Of a stretch of DNA of 64,000 nucleotides, positions 16,900-25,120 are shown piece by piece; position 1 is the stretch's first letter; every line of letters starts with the position of its first letter. The position numbers and the translations under genes were made by a program. The stretch spans positions 898,848-962,847 of the forward strand of contig NZ_FPAB01000001.1 in NCBI RefSeq assembly GCF_900116145.1, written 5' to 3'. Source of the DNA: Streptomyces harbinensis. GTDB taxonomy: Bacteria; Actinomycetota; Actinomycetes; Streptomycetales; Streptomycetaceae. The notes under the pieces are model-generated. The model saw only the letters and a list, made by a program, of their open reading frames with translations, ran no database searches and was not told the DNA's origin.

Positions 16900-17667
16900 T
16901 TACACGGCCCCGAAGGCCGTCAGCGCGGTGCGGATCGCACCGGCCACCGCCGGCCAGCGGTCGTTGAGGTAGAAGTGCCCACCGGGGAAGGTCCGCAGCT
17001 CGAAGGCGCCCGAGGTGTGCTGTTCCCAGCCCTTCACGTCCGCCACCGGGGCTTTGGGGTCCTCCGCGCCGACCAGCGCGGTGACCGGGACCGTGAGTTC
17101 GGGTCCCGGCCGGTGCCGGTAGGTCTCGATCGCGTGGTAGTCGGCCCGCAGCGCCGGAAGGATCATCTCCCGCATCTCCGGGTCGTCCAGCACCACGGAG
17201 GAGGTACCGCTCAGCGCGCGCAGCTCGGCGATCAGCGCGTCGTCGCCGCCCCGGTGCACCGCGTCGGGCCAGGCGACGCCCGGGGCCCGGCGGCCGGAGA
17301 CGATGAGTCCGATGGGCCCCGCGCCGGGTGCGGAGGTCATCCACCGCAGCACCTCGTAGGCGACGACGGCGCCCATGCTGTGGCCGAAGAGCACCAGCGG
17401 GCGGTCGCTCCACGCCGCCAGCTGGGGCCGGATCCGGTCCGCGAGCCCTTCGACGGTGTCGATGGCGGGCTCCCCGTAGCGGTCCTGCCGGCCCGGGTAC
17501 TGCACGGCGAGCAGTTCGACGGCGTCCCCCAGCTCCGCCGCCAGCGGGAAGTAGGCGGTCGCCGCGCCGCCGGCGTGCGGGAAGCACAGCAGCCGGGCGG
17601 CGGGGTCGGCCGGCGGCGGTCCGACATGTCGTATCCACAGGTCAGCGCGGTGGTGGGTCGGTGCCAT
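16900..17667 (-). CDS. Type II thioesterase (alpha/beta hydrolase, GrsT/RifR-like)
   Basis: A 255-residue external thioesterase of the kind that removes stalled or misprimed acyl groups from PKS/NRPS carrier proteins. It has CFPHAGG near the N-terminus (oxyanion region), nucleophile Ser97 in GHSMGA, Asp203 in GAEDPKAP and His231 in GGHFYL, so the triad is complete. The ATG at 17667 is chosen; a GTG at 17682 overlaps its own Shine-Dalgarno and is less likely. No PKS or NRPS gene is in the window, so it must act in trans or be a remnant of a lost cluster. Confidence 0.9.
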   Translation of the reverse strand: MAPTHHRADLWIRHVGPPPADPAARLLCFPHAGGAATAYFPLAAELGDAVELLAVQYPGRQDRYGEPAIDTVEGLADRIRPQLAAWSDRPLVLFGHSMGAVVAYEVLRWMTSAPGAGPIGLIVSGRRAPGVAWPDAVHRGGDDALIAELRALSGTSSVVLDDPEMREMILPALRADYHAIETYRHRPGPELTVPVTALVGAEDPKAPVADVKGWEQHTSGAFELRTFPGGHFYLNDRWPAVAGAIRTALTAFGAV

Positions 17668-17804
17668 GACGGGTCTTCTCACTCCTGTTCGCTGGACGGC
17701 GACCGCCCGGGATCGGCGCGGGCCCGGCCCGGCCCGGCGGTGTGGATCTCCATCATCACCCGCCGGACGCCCAGGGGTTGGGCAAACGCGGAAACGCGGG
17801 AAAC

Positions 17805-17844
17805 ACCGCAGGGCTCCCCCGGCGTACCGGGAGAGCCCTGCGGT
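17805..17844. terminator. hflX terminator
   Basis: An 18-bp stem with a single mismatch and loop CGTA, 31 bases downstream of the leftward hflX stop. Confidence 0.8.
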
Positions 17845-17874
17845 GCGGTGCGCGGGACGGCGCCCCGCGCGCGA

Positions 17875-19350
17875 TCAGCCCTGGGTGGCCGGTGTGAACG
17901 GCTCCAGCTGCGCTGCCAGGTCCGGATGGACCCGGACGGTCAGGAGCGTGCCGTCACCGGTGTGCTCCTCGCTCAGCACCTCGCCCTCGGAGTGCACCCG
18001 GGAGACGAGCCCGCCCTGGGTGTACGGGACCAGCGCCGTCACCTCGACGTCCGGCCGCGGCAGTTCGTCGTCGATCCACGCCTGGAGCTGCTCGATGCCC
18101 AGCCCGCTGTGCGCCGACACGGCGATCGCCCGCCGCTCCGCGCGCAGCAGCCGCTGCACCGTCAGCTCGTCGGCGGCGTCGGCCTTGTTGATCACCACGA
18201 TCTCCGGCACCTGGGAGGCGCCGACCTCGCGGATGACCTCGCGCACCGCGGCCAGCTGCTCCTCGGGCGCGGGGTGCGAGCCGTCCACCACGTGCAGGAT
18301 CAGATCGGCCTCGCCGACCTCCTCCATCGTGGACCGGAACGCCTCCACCAGGTGGTGCGGCAGATGCCGCACGAACCCCACGGTGTCCGCCAGGGTGTAC
18401 AGCCGCCCGCTGGGGGTCTCGGCCCGCCGGACGGTCGGATCCAGGGTGGCGAACAGGGCGTTCTCCACCAGGACCCCGGCGCCGGTGAGCCGGTTGAGCA
18501 GCGAGGACTTGCCGGCGTTGGTGTATCCGGCGATGGCGACCGACGGCACGTGGTGCCGGCGCCGCTCCTCGCGCTTGACCTCCCGGCCGGTCTTCATGTC
18601 CGCGATCTCCCGGCGCATCTTCGCCATCTTCTCGCGAATCCGCCGCCGGTCGGTCTCGATCTTGGTCTCACCGGGACCACGGGTGGCCATGCCGCCACCG
18701 CCGCCGCCACCCATCTGCCGGGACAGCGACTGGCCCCAGCCGCGCAGCCTCGGCAGCATGTACTGCATCTGGGCGAGCGAGACCTGCGCCTTGCCCTCAC
18801 GGGACTTGGCGTGCTGGGCGAAGATGTCCAGGATCAGGGCGGTGCGGTCCACCACCTTGACCTTGACCACGTCCTCCAGCTTGATCAGCTGTCCGGGGCT
18901 CAGCTCACCGTCGCACACCACCGTGTCGGCGCCGGTCTCCAGCACCAGGTCACGCAGCTCCTGTGCCTTGCCGGAGCCGATGTACGTGGCGGGGTCGGGC
19001 TTGGTACGGCGCTGGGTGACCCCTTCGAGCACCAGCGCTCCCGCCGTCTCGGCCAGGGCGGCGAGCTCGGCGAGGGAGTTGTCTGCGTCCTGAGCGGTGC
19101 CCGAGGTCCACACGCCCACCAGCACCACACGCTCCAGGCGCAGCTGGCGGTACTCGACCTCGGTGACGTCCTCCAGCTCGGTGGAGAGCCCGGCCACCCG
19201 GCGCAGCGCGGCGCGCTCGTCGCGCTCGTACTGTTCGCCGTCCCGCTCTTCGTCGAACGTGCTCCAGTCCGCGTCCTCATCCATCAGGGCGTCGGCCCGG
19301 CGGCTCGCGGCGGGGCGTGATTGTTCCTGAGGAAGGGATGAAAACGTCAA
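17875..19350 (-). CDS. hflX: GTPase HflX
   Basis: A ribosome-associated Obg-superfamily GTPase that splits stalled or hibernating 70S ribosomes under stress. It has 491 residues. The N-terminal HflX domain contains DPATYIGSGKAQEL and LDIFAQHAKSREGKAQV, then a Gly-rich loop (214-220). The G domain has G1 GYTNAGKS (275-282), G3 DTVGF (322-326) and G4 NKAD (388-391). The chosen start is TTG at 19350, preceded by AAGGA at 5 bases; the longer open frame upstream lacks a ribosome site. It follows rshA on the same strand with a 150-base gap. Confidence 0.94.
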   Translation of the reverse strand: MTFSSLPQEQSRPAASRRADALMDEDADWSTFDEERDGEQYERDERAALRRVAGLSTELEDVTEVEYRQLRLERVVLVGVWTSGTAQDADNSLAELAALAETAGALVLEGVTQRRTKPDPATYIGSGKAQELRDLVLETGADTVVCDGELSPGQLIKLEDVVKVKVVDRTALILDIFAQHAKSREGKAQVSLAQMQYMLPRLRGWGQSLSRQMGGGGGGGMATRGPGETKIETDRRRIREKMAKMRREIADMKTGREVKREERRRHHVPSVAIAGYTNAGKSSLLNRLTGAGVLVENALFATLDPTVRRAETPSGRLYTLADTVGFVRHLPHHLVEAFRSTMEEVGEADLILHVVDGSHPAPEEQLAAVREVIREVGASQVPEIVVINKADAADELTVQRLLRAERRAIAVSAHSGLGIEQLQAWIDDELPRPDVEVTALVPYTQGGLVSRVHSEGEVLSEEHTGDGTLLTVRVHPDLAAQLEPFTPATQG

Positions 19351-19374
19351 TGCGATCCTTAGTCGTCGGCGGAG

Positions 19375-19392
19375 CGGCTGCGACGGCAGCCG
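19375..19392. terminator. Weak hairpin between rshA and hflX
   Basis: A 7-bp perfect stem CGGCTGC/GCAGCCG with loop GACG, about 110 bases past the rshA stop. It may be a weak terminator or only a leader structure of hflX. Confidence 0.3.
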
Positions 19393-19500
19393 TCTGTGAT
19401 GTCCACAACGCCCGGGAGCGGCGGAAGATTCCCCCGCTGTCCGGTGCGCTCTCCATGGTGGCACGCGGGAACCGGGGCGTCACCCGGGTTTGCGGCCGGC

Positions 19501-21630
19501 TCACCCCCGCGGCCGGGCCGCCCGGGACACGTCGTAGACCCCGGGGACCGAGCGCATGGCCCGCATCAGGGCGGGCAGCCCGGAGGCATCGGGCAGTCGC
19601 AGCGTGTAGGTGTGGCGCACCCGCTGCTGCCGGGGCGGCTCCACCTCGGCCTGGAGGACGGCCGCGCCCTGGGCGGCCAGCGCCTCGGTGAGGTCGGCGA
19701 GGAGATGCGGGCGGCCCAGCGACTCGGCGTACAGGGTGACCCGGCAGCCGATGGAGGGCGAGCGCCAGCCGACCTCCAGGGCGTGGCGGCCGGCGGCGGT
19801 CATCCGGCCGGCGACCGGACAGCTCTCGCGGTGCACGGTGACCGCGCCGCCGCGCACCAGGAAGCCGCACACCCGGTCCGGCGGCACCGGCGTGCAGCAG
19901 CGGGCCAGCCGCACCGGGGCGCCGGGCGCCTCGCCGACCAGCGCGACGGGCTCGGCGGCCGGCTCGGTACGGGCGGGGGCCGGGGTGTGCGGGGCGGCGG
20001 CCACGGGGGCCGGGGCGGCGGCGCGCTCGGCGGGGTGGGCCTGCTCCTCCAGCCGGCGCCGGATCGGGATCCGGGCGGCGGGGGTGGTGGCGTACTCCAG
20101 CCACTCCGGGGCGGGCCCGGCGGACGGGCCCGGGTCGGGGTCCAGCAGCAGCCGTACGGTGTCCCCGTCGCGCAGCACGGTGCGCAGCGTGGCGAGCCGG
20201 CCGTTGACGCGGGCGCCGATGCAGGTGTGGGCGAGCCGGCCGTGCCGGGCGTAGGCGGCGTCGACGCAGGTGGCGCCGGCGGGCAGTTGCAGCGGGCCCT
20301 CGTCGTCGGCCTCGGCGAAGACGGTGATCTCCCGGTCCTCGGCGAGTTCGGCGCGCAGCGCGGTCCAGAAGGTGTCGGGGTCGGGCTCCTGGCGCTGCCA
20401 GTCCAGCAGCCGGGAGAGCCAGCCGGGGCGGCCGGGCTCGCCGCCCGCCGCCGGCTCCGCCGTCTGCGGGTTCTCCGGCGCGGTGGCGCGGTGCGGATCG
20501 CCGAGGGCGATCACCCCGGCCTCGGCGACGCGGTGCATGGCGTGGGTGCGCACCAGGGCCTCGGCGACCAGCCCGTCGCGGTCGGCGAAGGCGGTGTGCA
20601 GGGAGCGGTAGAGGTTGAACTTGGGGGCCGCGATGAAGTCCTTGAACTCGGAGACCACCGGGGTGAAGCAGGTGTGCAGCTCGCCGAGCACGCCGTAGCA
20701 GTCGGCGTCCTCCGCGACCAGGATCAGCAGCCGTCCGAAGCCACCGGGGCCGAGGCCGCCGCGTTTGAGCAGGGCCCGGTGGAGCGAGAGGACGTGCCGG
20801 GGGCGGATGAGGACCTCGGCGGCGATGCCCGCCTCCCGCAGGATGAGGCGTACCCGCTCGGCGACCTTCTCCAGCGGCTCCGGGCCGGCCTGGTGGGCGC
20901 GCAGCAGTTCCAGGGCGCGGGCGTGCTCGGCGGGCTGGAGGATGGCGAAGACCAGGTCCTCCAGCTCGGTCTTGAGCGCCTGGACGCCGAGGCGCTCGGC
21001 CAGCGGGATCAGCACCTCGTCGGTGACGCGGGCGATGCGGGCCTGCTTCTCGGGGCGCATCACGCCCAGGGTGCGCATGTTGTGCAGCCGGTCGGCGAGC
21101 TTGATCGACATCACCCGGACGTCGGTGCCGGTGGCCACCAGCATCTTGCGGAAGGTCTCGGGCTCGGCGGCGGCGCCGTACTCCACCTTCTCCAGCTTGG
21201 TGACGCCGTCCACCAGCAGTTCCACCTCGGCGCCGAAGCCGGCGCGCACCTGGTCGAGTGTCACCTCGGTGTCCTCGACCGTGTCGTGCAGCAGCGAGGC
21301 GGTCAAGGTGGTGGTCTCGGCGCCGAGTTCGGCGAGGATGAGGGTGACGGCGAGCGGATGGGTGATGTAGGGCTCGCCGCTCTTGCGCAGCTGACCGCGG
21401 TGGGCGGACTCGGCGAGGAGATAGGCGCGGCGCAGGGCGTCGAGGTCGGCGCCGGGGTGGTGACGGCGGTGGACCTGGGCGATGTGCTCGATGGCGTCGG
21501 GCAGCCGGTGGCGGGGGGCCGCGGGGCCGAACACGGCGGCGCGGCCGAGCCGGCGCAGTCTCAGCACGTCGATCCGGTGCCCGCGCCGCGCACGGGCGGC
21601 CTTGCTGGGTCCGATCGCCTCTGCACTCAA
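19501..21630 (-). CDS. rshA: RelA/SpoT homologue (RSH), hydrolase intact, synthetase divergent
   Basis: A 709-residue long RSH protein controlling (p)ppGpp. The HD hydrolase domain is intact: His77 (AHRGQLRKSGE), His115-Asp116 (LLHDTVEDT) and Asp180 (LADRLHNMRTL). The synthetase region (about 270-375) keeps SEFKDFIAAPKFNLYRSLHT and EALVRT. The block that normally reads YDLxGxR is FGRLLILV here, so the usual catalytic Asp and Arg are missing. TGS (about 440-500), conserved-Cys (RCCTP, CGFLV, SCPVA) and ACT domains follow. The TTG at 21630 follows GGGAGG at 7 bases. It resembles the second Streptomyces RSH, RshA, at the same locus. It probably acts mainly as a hydrolase, but this is inferred. 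Confidence 0.9.
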   Translation of the reverse strand: MSAEAIGPSKAARARRGHRIDVLRLRRLGRAAVFGPAAPRHRLPDAIEHIAQVHRRHHPGADLDALRRAYLLAESAHRGQLRKSGEPYITHPLAVTLILAELGAETTTLTASLLHDTVEDTEVTLDQVRAGFGAEVELLVDGVTKLEKVEYGAAAEPETFRKMLVATGTDVRVMSIKLADRLHNMRTLGVMRPEKQARIARVTDEVLIPLAERLGVQALKTELEDLVFAILQPAEHARALELLRAHQAGPEPLEKVAERVRLILREAGIAAEVLIRPRHVLSLHRALLKRGGLGPGGFGRLLILVAEDADCYGVLGELHTCFTPVVSEFKDFIAAPKFNLYRSLHTAFADRDGLVAEALVRTHAMHRVAEAGVIALGDPHRATAPENPQTAEPAAGGEPGRPGWLSRLLDWQRQEPDPDTFWTALRAELAEDREITVFAEADDEGPLQLPAGATCVDAAYARHGRLAHTCIGARVNGRLATLRTVLRDGDTVRLLLDPDPGPSAGPAPEWLEYATTPAARIPIRRRLEEQAHPAERAAAPAPVAAAPHTPAPARTEPAAEPVALVGEAPGAPVRLARCCTPVPPDRVCGFLVRGGAVTVHRESCPVAGRMTAAGRHALEVGWRSPSIGCRVTLYAESLGRPHLLADLTEALAAQGAAVLQAEVEPPRQQRVRHTYTLRLPDASGLPALMRAMRSVPGVYDVSRAARPRG

Positions 21631-21959
21631 GGGGCACCTCCCGGCTGTGTCACCGGGCCGCGTCGCTCCCGTGACAATCTCCGCAGCGGCGCCGGTGCTT
21701 GATGGTACCGAGCTGATCACCCCGGCCCGTCCGCCGGTCGCCCCTTCCCGCCCGGATCACCCGTTCGAGCGACGAATGTCCCGGCCAGTCTGTCCGAAAG
21801 CCAGCCCTGGAGGGGGAGTTGACCGGCTGTCGGGCCGCCGTCGTGTGATCCGGGTCACCGGTGGGACAGCCGGGGCGGAGGACGGTGCCCGGGGCCCGTG
21901 ACCGGCCCCGCGCGCCCGCGGGTGCGCACCGGATCGCGGGACGGATCCCGCGCCGGGCC
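21631..21959. other. Intergenic region between dapF stop and rshA start
   Basis: It holds a hairpin at 21935-21952 (7-bp stem CGCGGGA/TCCCGCG, loop CGGA) just past the dapF stop, a possible weak terminator, and must hold the rshA promoter. I could not find a confident -35/-10 pair. Open frames crossing it in either direction lack starts with ribosome sites. Confidence 0.45.
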
Positions 21960-22826
21960 TCAGGGCAGGGTCACCGTGCCCTCGGCCACGATCTCCGCCG
22001 GACCCGTCATGGTGATGTCGCCGTCCGGGTGCTCGGTGATGTGCAGGGTGCCGCCGGGCACGTCCACGGTGTACGCGGCGGGCTCGCCGTCCGCCACCGG
22101 GTTCCGGCCGTCGCGGCGGGCGGCGGCCACCATCACCGCGCAGGCGCCCGTCCCGCACGAGCGGGTCTCGCCGGAACCGCGCTCGTGCACCCGCAGGGCG
22201 ACGTGCCGCGGGCCCCGGTCCACCACGAACTCCACGTTCGTCCCGTGCGGGTACACCTCGGCCGGCCGCACCTCGGGCGGGCTCAGCAGCGGGCCCGCGT
22301 CCGCCAGCGCCGTCACGAACGCCACCGCGTGCGGATTGCCCATGTCCACGTGGCGGGCGGGCCAGGAACGCTCCCCGATCCGCACCGTCACCGAGTCGCC
22401 GTCGCCGCCGGGCAGCCGGGCGGGTCCCATGGAGACCGTCAGCGGCCCGTCCCCGGCGACCCGGACCCGCCGTACCCCGGCCCGGGTGGCCACCGGCACC
22501 TCGCCGTCCTTGACCAGGCCGGCCCGCTGGAGGTAGCGCACGAACACCCGGACTCCGTTGCCGCACATCTCCGCGATGCTGCCGTCCGCGTTGCGGTAGT
22601 CCATGAACCACTCGGCCTCGTCCGCCAGCGCCCGCGCCTCGGGGTGCGCCGCCGTGCGCACCACCCGCAGCAGGCCGTCCGCGCCGATCCCGGCGCGCCG
22701 GTCGCACAACCGCGCGACGTCCGCGGCGGACAGCTCCAGCCGCCCGTCCGGGTCGGGAATGATCACGAAATCGTTCTCCGTGCCGTGGCCCTTGAGGAAC
22801 GGTACGGACTGCCGTGCGGTGCTCAT
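21960..22826 (-). CDS. dapF: Diaminopimelate epimerase
   Basis: DapF converts LL- to meso-diaminopimelate for lysine and peptidoglycan synthesis. Streptomyces peptidoglycan uses LL-DAP, so here it mainly feeds lysine. It has 288 residues. The acid/base cysteines are Cys88 in EMCGNGVR and Cys224 in SCGTGACA. Substrate-binding motifs NDFVIIPD, MDYRNADGS and GNPHAVAF are present. The ATG at 22826 is well placed. It lies 52 bases after the membrane-protein gene on the same strand, probably in one transcript with miaA. Confidence 0.97.
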   Translation of the reverse strand: MSTARQSVPFLKGHGTENDFVIIPDPDGRLELSAADVARLCDRRAGIGADGLLRVVRTAAHPEARALADEAEWFMDYRNADGSIAEMCGNGVRVFVRYLQRAGLVKDGEVPVATRAGVRRVRVAGDGPLTVSMGPARLPGGDGDSVTVRIGERSWPARHVDMGNPHAVAFVTALADAGPLLSPPEVRPAEVYPHGTNVEFVVDRGPRHVALRVHERGSGETRSCGTGACAVMVAAARRDGRNPVADGEPAAYTVDVPGGTLHITEHPDGDITMTGPAEIVAEGTVTLP

Positions 22827-22878
22827 CTGCCCGATCGTATCCGGCGGGCGCGGCCCCCGCCGTCCGGCGCGGTCCCGC

Positions 22879-23361
22879 TCAGCGCAGCAGCGCGACGCGG
22901 CTGACGGCGAGCGCCGCGAGCAGGGCGATGCCCAGCCCGTACAGGGTGATCAGCCGCCAGTCGGGGCGGCGTCCCGAGCCCCGGGGCGGCAGCCCCGGCA
23001 GGGTGTAGCCCACCCGCAGGGCGGCCATCATGCCCAGTCCTGCCGCGCTGCATCCGATGAGCAGCCCGGTCATCGCGACGACGGCGCCGCCGTCGTCGAA
23101 GGTGAAGGCCAGCGGGAAGGCGAACATGAGCGAGCCGAGCAGGCCGAGCAGCACGATCGGCACGATGTGCAGGACGCGCAGCCGCCGCGGCGGGCGCAGT
23201 TCGCCGTACGACTCGGCGCGCTCCCCGCTCTCCTCGGGGGCGTCCTCACCCGCCGGCGCGCCGGGTTCGGGCAGCCGTGCTGCGGGGAGCTCGCCCCGGT
23301 GCTGCCGGGGGATGTCTCCGGTGGTTCCGTCTGTTTCGCGAGGGCCGGCCTCCATCGCCAC
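22879..23361 (-). CDS. Small membrane protein of unknown function
   Basis: A 160-residue protein. The first 60 residues are hydrophilic and Pro/Glu-rich, probably disordered and cytoplasmic. Three membrane segments follow: HIVPIVLLGLLGSLMFAF, then a second from about GAVVAMTGLL, and a C-terminal one from LITLYGLGIALLAAL. The GTG at 23361 lies 4 bases after GGAGG; an ATG two codons in is the alternative. It is found between miaA and dapF, as in other Streptomyces (from memory). I recognise no functional motif. Confidence 0.75.
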   Translation of the reverse strand: MAMEAGPRETDGTTGDIPRQHRGELPAARLPEPGAPAGEDAPEESGERAESYGELRPPRRLRVLHIVPIVLLGLLGSLMFAFPLAFTFDDGGAVVAMTGLLIGCSAAGLGMMAALRVGYTLPGLPPRGSGRRPDWRLITLYGLGIALLAALAVSRVALLR

Positions 23362-23465
23362 GTGCCCTCCCTAGCGATCGGTCTTCACGGCTGCGGCATC
23401 GCTCGATGATGGCACGGCGGGGCGCCGGGACCGGCCCCGGGGAGCGTCCCGATGCCATCACGTGA

Positions 23466-24416
23466 TCAGGATGTGACCGTCCGTTCGAGCAGCTCCCAGG
23501 CCCGGTCCGCCAGGGGCGCGCCACCGGCGTCCGGGGCGCCGTCGAGCCAGTGCACGCGGGCGTCGCGCCGGAACCAGGTCTCCTGCCGCCGCGCGAAGCG
23601 CCGGGTGGCACGCACCGTCTCGGCCCGCGCCTCCTCCTCGGTGCACTCCCCGGCCAGCGCCGCCAGCACCTGCTGGTAGCCCAGCGCGCGCGAGGCCGTC
23701 CGCCCCTCCCGCAGCCCGGCGGGCTCCAGGCCGCGCACCTCCTCGACCAGGCCGGCGGCCCACATCCGGTCCACCCGGGCGGCGATCCGCGCGTCCAGCG
23801 CCGGCCGGTCGGTGGCGATGCCGATCTGGAGCGCCCGGTAGTGCCCGGCGTCCTCGCCCGACGCCGGCAGGTTCGCGGTGAACGGCCGGCCGGTGATCTC
23901 GATGACCTCCAGGGCCCGTACGATGCGCCGCCCGTTGCCGGGCAGGATCGCGGCGGCGGCGGCCGGGTCGGCGGCGGTGAGCCGGGCGTGCAGCGGGCCG
24001 CTGCCCACCGCCTCCAGCTCGGCCTCGAGCCGGGCCCGTACCGCCGGATCGGTGCCGGGGAACTCCAGCCTGTCCAGCACGCCGCGCACATAGAGGCCGG
24101 ACCCGCCGACCAGCACCGGGGTGCGGCCGGCCGCGAGCAGCCGGTCGATCTCCGCCCTGGCCAGCCGCTGGTACTCGGCGACGCTGGCGGTGACGGTGAC
24201 GTCCCAGACGTCGAGCAGTCGGTGCGGCACGCCCGCGCGCTCGGCCTCGGTCAGCTTGGCGGTGCCGATGTCCATGCCCCGGTAGAGCTGCATGGAGTCG
24301 GCGTTGATCACCTCGCCGCCCAGCCGGCGGGCGAGGGCGGTGCCCAGGTCGGACTTGCCGGCGGCGGTGGGGCCGACGACGGCGATGACCTGCGGGGTCG
24401 GTGCTGCGGTGTTCAT
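23466..24416 (-). CDS. miaA: tRNA dimethylallyltransferase
   Basis: MiaA transfers a dimethylallyl group to A37 of tRNAs reading UNN codons, the first step towards ms2i6A, which MiaB (encoded at 26165-27661) completes. In 316 residues it has the P-loop GPTAAGKS (15-22), the DSMQLYRGMDIGTAK segment, LVGGSGLYVRG, and the FARRQETWFRRD region for tRNA binding. The ATG at 24416 is the natural start; the frame extends upstream without a ribosome site. It is divergent from the small gene at 24534. Confidence 0.97.
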   Translation of the reverse strand: MNTAAPTPQVIAVVGPTAAGKSDLGTALARRLGGEVINADSMQLYRGMDIGTAKLTEAERAGVPHRLLDVWDVTVTASVAEYQRLARAEIDRLLAAGRTPVLVGGSGLYVRGVLDRLEFPGTDPAVRARLEAELEAVGSGPLHARLTAADPAAAAAILPGNGRRIVRALEVIEITGRPFTANLPASGEDAGHYRALQIGIATDRPALDARIAARVDRMWAAGLVEEVRGLEPAGLREGRTASRALGYQQVLAALAGECTEEEARAETVRATRRFARRQETWFRRDARVHWLDGAPDAGGAPLADRAWELLERTVTS

Positions 24417-24533
24417 CCGGTGCAGTCTCGCAGACCGGCGGGCGCCACCACGAACGAGCGACGTGACGGGAGGCGCCCGGGGTCGTTTCCACCTCGGGGG
24501 ACGGCAGGGACACACAAGGATCAGGAGCAGCTC

Positions 24534-24776
24534 ATGGGTGTGGTCAGCAAGGTCTTCGGCCGGTTCCGGCGCCGGGCGGACGGGACGGAGCGCGCGCCGG
24601 AGTCCGCGCCCGGCGCGCAGGACGGTGCCGCGCCCGACACGGAGCAGGGCGCACCGTCCGGGGAGAGCGGGCAGACCACGGCGGCGGCGCCGGAAACCGT
24701 CGACATCCCGAAGCAGACGGCGGCCGGTGAAGCGGCGGATAATGAGACCGACGAGGGCGCTCGTCAGCAGCAGTAG
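24534..24776 (+). CDS. Small acidic hypothetical protein
   Basis: An 80-residue protein starting MGVVSKVFGRFRRRADG, with a basic amphipathic N-terminus and then a long low-complexity Ala/Pro/Glu/Gln tail ending in QQQ. The ATG at 24534 follows AGGAG at 6 bases and codon usage has high GC3, so it is probably real. It lies 35 bases before the antitoxin-like gene, suggesting a bicistronic unit. The basic N-terminus and disordered tail could mean membrane or nucleic-acid association. No family is recognised. Confidence 0.6.
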   Translation: MGVVSKVFGRFRRRADGTERAPESAPGAQDGAAPDTEQGAPSGESGQTTAAAPETVDIPKQTAAGEAADNETDEGARQQQ

Positions 24777-24811
24777 GCCGTTGGCAGCACGTGAGAAAGC
24801 AGGTGGCCGGG

Positions 24812-25045
24812 ATGGGCTTCATGGACAGGCTCAATGTCGACAAGCTGAAGCAGACGCTCAGCCAGCACCGTGACAAGGTCGAGGTCGGCCTGGACAAGGC
24901 CGCCGACGCGGCGAACTCCCTGACCAAGGGCAAGTACACCGACCGCATCGAGGACGGCGCGGACAAGGCCAAGGACGCGCTCGGCAAGTTCGCCGACGAC
25001 GAGGACGGCAAGGACGGCGGCAAGCCCGCGAAGAGCGGTTCCTGA
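24812..25045 (+). CDS. Small helical protein, MT0933/Rv0909-like antitoxin family
   Basis: A 77-residue lysine/aspartate-rich helical protein with two repeat-like stretches, HRDKVEVGLDKAADAANSL and YTDRIEDGADKAKDALGKF. This matches the MT0933-type antitoxin family (Rv0909-like) in length and pattern. The ATG at 24812 gives the usual MGF start; a GTG at 24791 is possible. The family's partner toxin Rv0910 is an SRPBCC protein, and none is present here. Many Streptomyces copies are orphans, so a toxin-antitoxin role is not supported at this site. Confidence 0.72.
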   Translation: MGFMDRLNVDKLKQTLSQHRDKVEVGLDKAADAANSLTKGKYTDRIEDGADKAKDALGKFADDEDGKDGGKPAKSGS

Positions 25046-25063
25046 CAGACCTCCCGCACACAG

Positions 25064-25106
25064 CGGAGCCGGCCGCGACGGGGCGCACCCCTCGCGGCCG
25101 GCTCCG
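25064..25106. terminator. Bidirectional terminator
   Basis: A perfect 15-bp stem (25064-25078 with 25092-25106) plus an inner GGGG/CCCC pairing, placed between the convergent stops at 25045 and 25121. Confidence 0.85.
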
Positions 25107-25120
25107 TCGTTTCCGCGGGT

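Noticed and set aside
9603..17667. Mobile genomic island with integrase and attachment sites
   Set aside because: The region is accessory in content, but no integrase, transposase, direct repeats or tRNA boundary were seen, and GC looks like the surroundings.
21482..21901. A plus-strand gene in the rshA-dapF gap
   Set aside because: It starts inside rshA antisense, with low-complexity composition and no ribosome site.
24534..25045. Toxin-antitoxin module
   Set aside because: Only an antitoxin-family-like protein is seen. The first small protein does not resemble the SRPBCC toxin or any RNase toxin.
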